Source: Clostridiaceae bacterium (GTDB lineage Bacteria > Bacillota > Clostridia > DSM-8532). Taken from it: 6,378 bases of DNA. This document shows, piece by piece, positions 5,734 to 6,378 of the stretch. Every line of letters begins with the position of its first letter. Position 1 is the first letter of the stretch. Location of the stretch: the NCBI GenBank assembly GCA_012842645.1, contig DUSJ01000045.1:1-6378 (forward strand). The letters run 5' to 3'. A program made the position numbers and the translations under genes. The notes under the pieces were generated by a model, which was given only the letters and a program-made list of their open reading frames with translations, was not told the origin of the DNA and ran no database searches.

Positions 5734-6345
5734 TTACTTGCAGAAATTATGTTTTCCGATCTTCACCACGATCGGGCGGCTCCAGATCCACTTGCTTGTC
5801 GCGGTGGCAGGGTTGTAGTAATAAATACAGCCGTATGTCGGGTCCCAGCCGTTCAGTGCATCCCTTGCCGCCTTGTATGCCGTTTCATTGGGGGTAAGGT
5901 TTATCTGACCGTCAGCTACCACATCAAAAGCCCCCGCCTGGTAGATAACACCGGGAATCGTATTGGGAAAACGGCTGTCCTTCACCCTGTTCAGAATAAC
6001 CGCCCCGACGGCCACCATGCCTTCATAGGGTTCGCCTCTTGCCTCCCCGTAGATCACCCTTGCCATCAGGTCCAGGTTCCTGTTATATTCAGTGGTTCCT
6101 GTGGGAAGACCGAGAGCGGCCAGTGTCTGTTTGCCGGCTATACCGTCGACTTTCAGGCCGTTTTTGCTCTGGAAATACCTTACCGCCTGGTAAGTCTGGT
6201 ATCCGTATATGCCGTCGATGGCTCCCTTGTAATACCCCCAGGCTTTAAGCCTTTTCTGTATCTCGATGACTTCTTTGCCCCTGGAGCCGTAATAGGATAT
6301 AACGATAGCGTAAAATAATTGTGGAGTTTTTAAAACAAAAAACAG
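5734..6345 (-). CDS. sleB: SleB-type spore cortex-lytic enzyme (PG_binding_1 + Hydrolase_2), start uncertain
   Basis: Translation from CTG 6345 gives 203 residues. A peptidoglycan-binding domain (about 17-80) contains YYGSRGKEVIEIQKRLKAWG, then IDGIYG and VDGIAGKQTLAALG. The SleB catalytic domain (about 90-203) contains VIYGEARGEPYEG, where E101 is the expected catalytic glutamate, AVILNRV, FPNT, NGWDPTYG, ATSKWIW and the C-terminal GKHNFCK. These closely follow SleB proteins, lytic transglycosylases that cut cortex containing muramic-delta-lactam during germination. The frame is closed by TGA at 6349-6351 and contains no ATG, GTG or TTG before the conserved domain; the first in-frame ATG (6066) would remove the whole binding domain. 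CTG 6345 lies nine bases after a strong AGGAG, so it is offered as the start. The implied N-terminus is short and only weakly signal-like, unlike typical exported SleB. A frameshift in the nearby homopolymers is the main alternative. No ypeB is in the window. Confidence 0.85.
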   Translation of the reverse strand: MFFVLKTPQLFYAIVISYYGSRGKEVIEIQKRLKAWGYYKGAIDGIYGYQTYQAVRYFQSKNGLKVDGIAGKQTLAALGLPTGTTEYNRNLDLMARVIYGEARGEPYEGMVAVGAVILNRVKDSRFPNTIPGVIYQAGAFDVVADGQINLTPNETAYKAARDALNGWDPTYGCIYYYNPATATSKWIWSRPIVVKIGKHNFCK

Positions 6346-6354
6346 AGATCAACT

Positions 6355-6359
6355 CTCCT
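6355..6359 (-). promoter_or_regulatory. Ribosome binding site upstream of sleB
   Basis: On the - strand this reads AGGAG, the strongest Shine-Dalgarno match near the 5' end of the sleB frame. It is nine bases from the in-frame CTG (6345-6343) and two bases from an out-of-frame TTG (6352-6350). The spacing favours the CTG as the sequence stands. Confidence 0.6.
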
Positions 6360-6378
6360 GTGTTAAAATTTTTATAAA

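Noticed and set aside
5749..6318. A 189-codon + strand reading frame, with a 69-codon one nested beside it
   Set aside because: It lies entirely opposite the SleB frame, whose motifs are unmistakable, and its translation is Cys/Arg/Val-rich with no recognisable domain. It is a shadow of the - strand gene.
1..6378. A defence, mobile or secondary-metabolite system
   Set aside because: I saw no transposase, integrase, toxin-antitoxin pair, nuclease, reverse transcriptase or biosynthetic enzyme motif in any supported gene. The content is envelope and sporulation related.

Overview
The window looks like chromosomal sequence from an endospore-forming Clostridia-type Firmicute. The evidence is a recognisable cwlD (germination-specific amidase), a recognisable sleB-type cortex-lytic enzyme, and VanW-like, PRC-barrel and bactofilin-like envelope proteins of kinds common in such genomes. 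Base composition is moderate, with AT-rich intergenic gaps. Nothing in the sequence fixes genus or species. I saw no mobile element, CRISPR array, tRNA or rRNA.

Layout. Six genes run on the + strand and a seventh converges on them from the right. (1) 1-894: C-terminal part of a bactofilin-like, beta-helical protein with several membrane segments; its 5' end lies outside the window. (2) 910-1500: small four-helix membrane protein of unknown function, 15 bases after gene 1 and probably cotranscribed with it. (3) 1595-2317: cwlD. (4) 2381-3193: three-helix membrane protein with an acidic, proline-rich linker and a C-terminal TPR-like segment. (5) 3314-4312: two PRC-barrel domains, a long acidic linker and a small conserved-looking C-terminal module; a good sigma-A-like promoter and a perfect palindrome lie just upstream. 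(6) 4392-5681: membrane-anchored VanW/YoaR-family protein whose VanW core lacks the usual cysteine-containing signature. (7) complement of 5734-6345: SleB-type lytic enzyme. One terminator hairpin separates genes 5 and 6, and a probable bidirectional one separates genes 6 and 7. No gene-free stretch exceeds 300 bases; the longest is the 120-base gap holding the promoter and palindrome.

How the genes relate. CwlD helps make muramic-delta-lactam in the spore cortex, and SleB-type enzymes degrade cortex carrying that mark during germination, so the two named genes are two ends of one pathway. The other five genes all encode envelope-associated or scaffold-like proteins, but nothing in the sequence ties them to sporulation directly. 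The region is best described as a housekeeping and sporulation envelope neighbourhood with several uncharacterised genes, not a defence system or mobile island. The points most worth checking are the missing standard start codon of sleB, the VanW domain without its signature, and a run of ten A inside the PRC-barrel gene where slippage either way would yield a PRC-only protein.
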